Origin: Acidocella sp. 35-58-6 | GTDB lineage: Bacteria > Pseudomonadota > Alphaproteobacteria > Acetobacterales > Acetobacteraceae | Direction: 5' to 3' | Length of the DNA stretch: 5,906 nucleotides | NCBI GenBank assembly: GCA_002281005.1 | Contig: NCFD01000087.1 | Span: 1 to 5,906, forward strand | Part shown: positions 5,593 to 5,906 of the stretch, one piece after another | How the letters are laid out: each line of letters opens with the position of its first letter | Numbering within the stretch: position 1 is the stretch's first letter | Position numbers and translations under genes: made by a program | Notes under the pieces: model-generated | What the model was told of the DNA's origin: nothing | Database searches by the model: none | What the model saw: the letters and a program-made list of their open reading frames with translations, nothing else

Positions 5593-5751
5593 GGAGTTTG
5601 CCTGTTATTTTGTTACGCTCGGGGGCAGGTTGCCCGAATGGTCGGGGCTGCGCAAGGGTGGGCCTTCGTTCTTATACTGGGTTGTCAAGAAGAAGGATGA
5701 AGCTATATCTGATCGCCCAACGTTGGAAGCATAGCCCCAGTAATAAGTATA
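5593..5751. other. Non-coding stretch upstream of the sulfotransferase gene
   Basis: 159 bp between the sulfotransferase start and the stop of the partial gene to the right, both on the minus strand. It holds a five-pair hairpin (GGGCA 5623-5627 with TGCCC 5631-5635) in the presumed sulfotransferase leader. It also has a direct repeat TAACA-AAA-TAACA (minus strand, 5615-5603) and a 10-bp palindrome CCAACGTTGG (5717-5726). TTGACA (5688-5683, -) and TATAAG (5676-5671, -) occur but only 6 nt apart, so they do not pair as one promoter. Base composition shifts from GC-rich to AT-rich around 5690. Confidence 0.4.
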
Positions 5752-5906
5752 CTACAGTGAAATTGCTTTCTCAGGATAAGGGAAAAAATATACGGCGCTA
5801 AAGCCTTCCAGATTAAATTTACCCTCAACCGGGGCATTAAGTTTTCCGCTATTGTAGTTACGATTTGCAACTAAGAGAAGGCGGATGTCAGTTCCAGCTA
5901 CCTTTC
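5752..5906 (-). CDS. C-terminal end of an unrecognised gene, AT-rich, cut by the window edge
   Basis: Reading the minus strand inward from the right edge, one frame stays open for 50 codons and ends at TAG (5754-5752); the other five frames have stops within this stretch. There is no methionine in it, so the start lies beyond the window. The peptide begins KVAGTDIRLLLVANRNYN, passes through EGKFNLEGFSAVYFFPYP and ends EKAISL. It has protein-like alternation of hydrophobic and polar residues and an aromatic cluster near the C-terminus. I do not recognise the family. By hand count the segment has 65 G+C of 155 bases (42%), and 18 of 50 codons end in G or C, far below the genes to the left; this suggests transferred DNA or a compositional island. 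A 50-codon open frame could arise by chance in AT-rich DNA, hence moderate confidence. Confidence 0.5.
   Translation of the reverse strand, partial: KVAGTDIRLLLVANRNYNSGKLNAPVEGKFNLEGFSAVYFFPYPEKAISL

Noticed and set aside
5660..5688. TTGACA on the minus strand (5688-5683) as the sulfotransferase promoter
   Set aside because: At a 17-nt spacing the -10 position reads AGGCCC. The nearby TATAAG is only 6 nt away and has no good -35 of its own.
4918..5700. Long plus-strand open frame of 260 codons
   Set aside because: It is antisense to the sulfotransferase gene, whose motifs and length are convincing. The plus-strand translation has no recognisable domain and is what a GC-rich gene leaves on its other strand.
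5598..5801. Small plus-strand frame of 67 codons, including an ATG at 5697 after AAGAAGG
   Set aside because: The purine-rich stretch abuts the ATG with no spacing, the peptide has no recognisable feature, and its 3' part overlaps the more protein-like minus-strand frame.

Overview
The window is a GC-rich (roughly two-thirds G+C by eye) bacterial chromosome segment. The protein families suggest an alphaproteobacterium, perhaps in the Rhodospirillales/Acetobacteraceae area: RlmB with a long low-complexity N-terminus, a two-PDZ periplasmic HtrA protease, an Mrp/ApbC iron-sulfur carrier and a pol III chi subunit ending in the motif typical of these bacteria. The taxon is an inference from protein character, not from any search.

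Layout from left to right. Positions 2-231 hold two tRNA genes on the minus strand, tRNA-Tyr(GUA) then tRNA-Gly(UCC) in transcription order, with a TTGACA box 34 nt upstream of tRNA-Tyr. Divergent from them is rlmB (319-1365, +), a 23S rRNA 2'-O-ribose methyltransferase. It converges on and overlaps by 7 bp an HtrA/DegP-family protease gene (1359-2804, -). A 79-bp intergenic region separates that gene from the divergent mrp (2884-3924, +), which overlaps holC (3924-4358, +) through a TAATG junction. So far the content is housekeeping: translation apparatus, envelope protein quality control, Fe-S cluster delivery and replication.

From 4359 onward the content becomes more accessory. An AT-rich 141-bp intergenic stretch (up to the preferred start at 4500) carries a 10-bp palindrome and a pair of overlapping inverted repeats. 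It precedes a small predicted exported protein of unknown function (4500-4928, +). A small sulfotransferase-family gene (4957-5592, -) converges on that one. To its right is a 159-bp non-coding stretch and then the last 50 codons of a gene on the minus strand that runs off the right edge. That end is about 42% G+C with A/T-rich third positions, quite unlike the genes to its left, and suggests the start of a different compositional block.

I found no CRISPR array, insertion sequence, prophage gene or obvious novel multi-gene system. The points most worth a second look are the mismatched acceptor stem of tRNA-Tyr, the overlapping inverted repeats upstream of the small exported protein, and the AT-rich gene end at the right edge.
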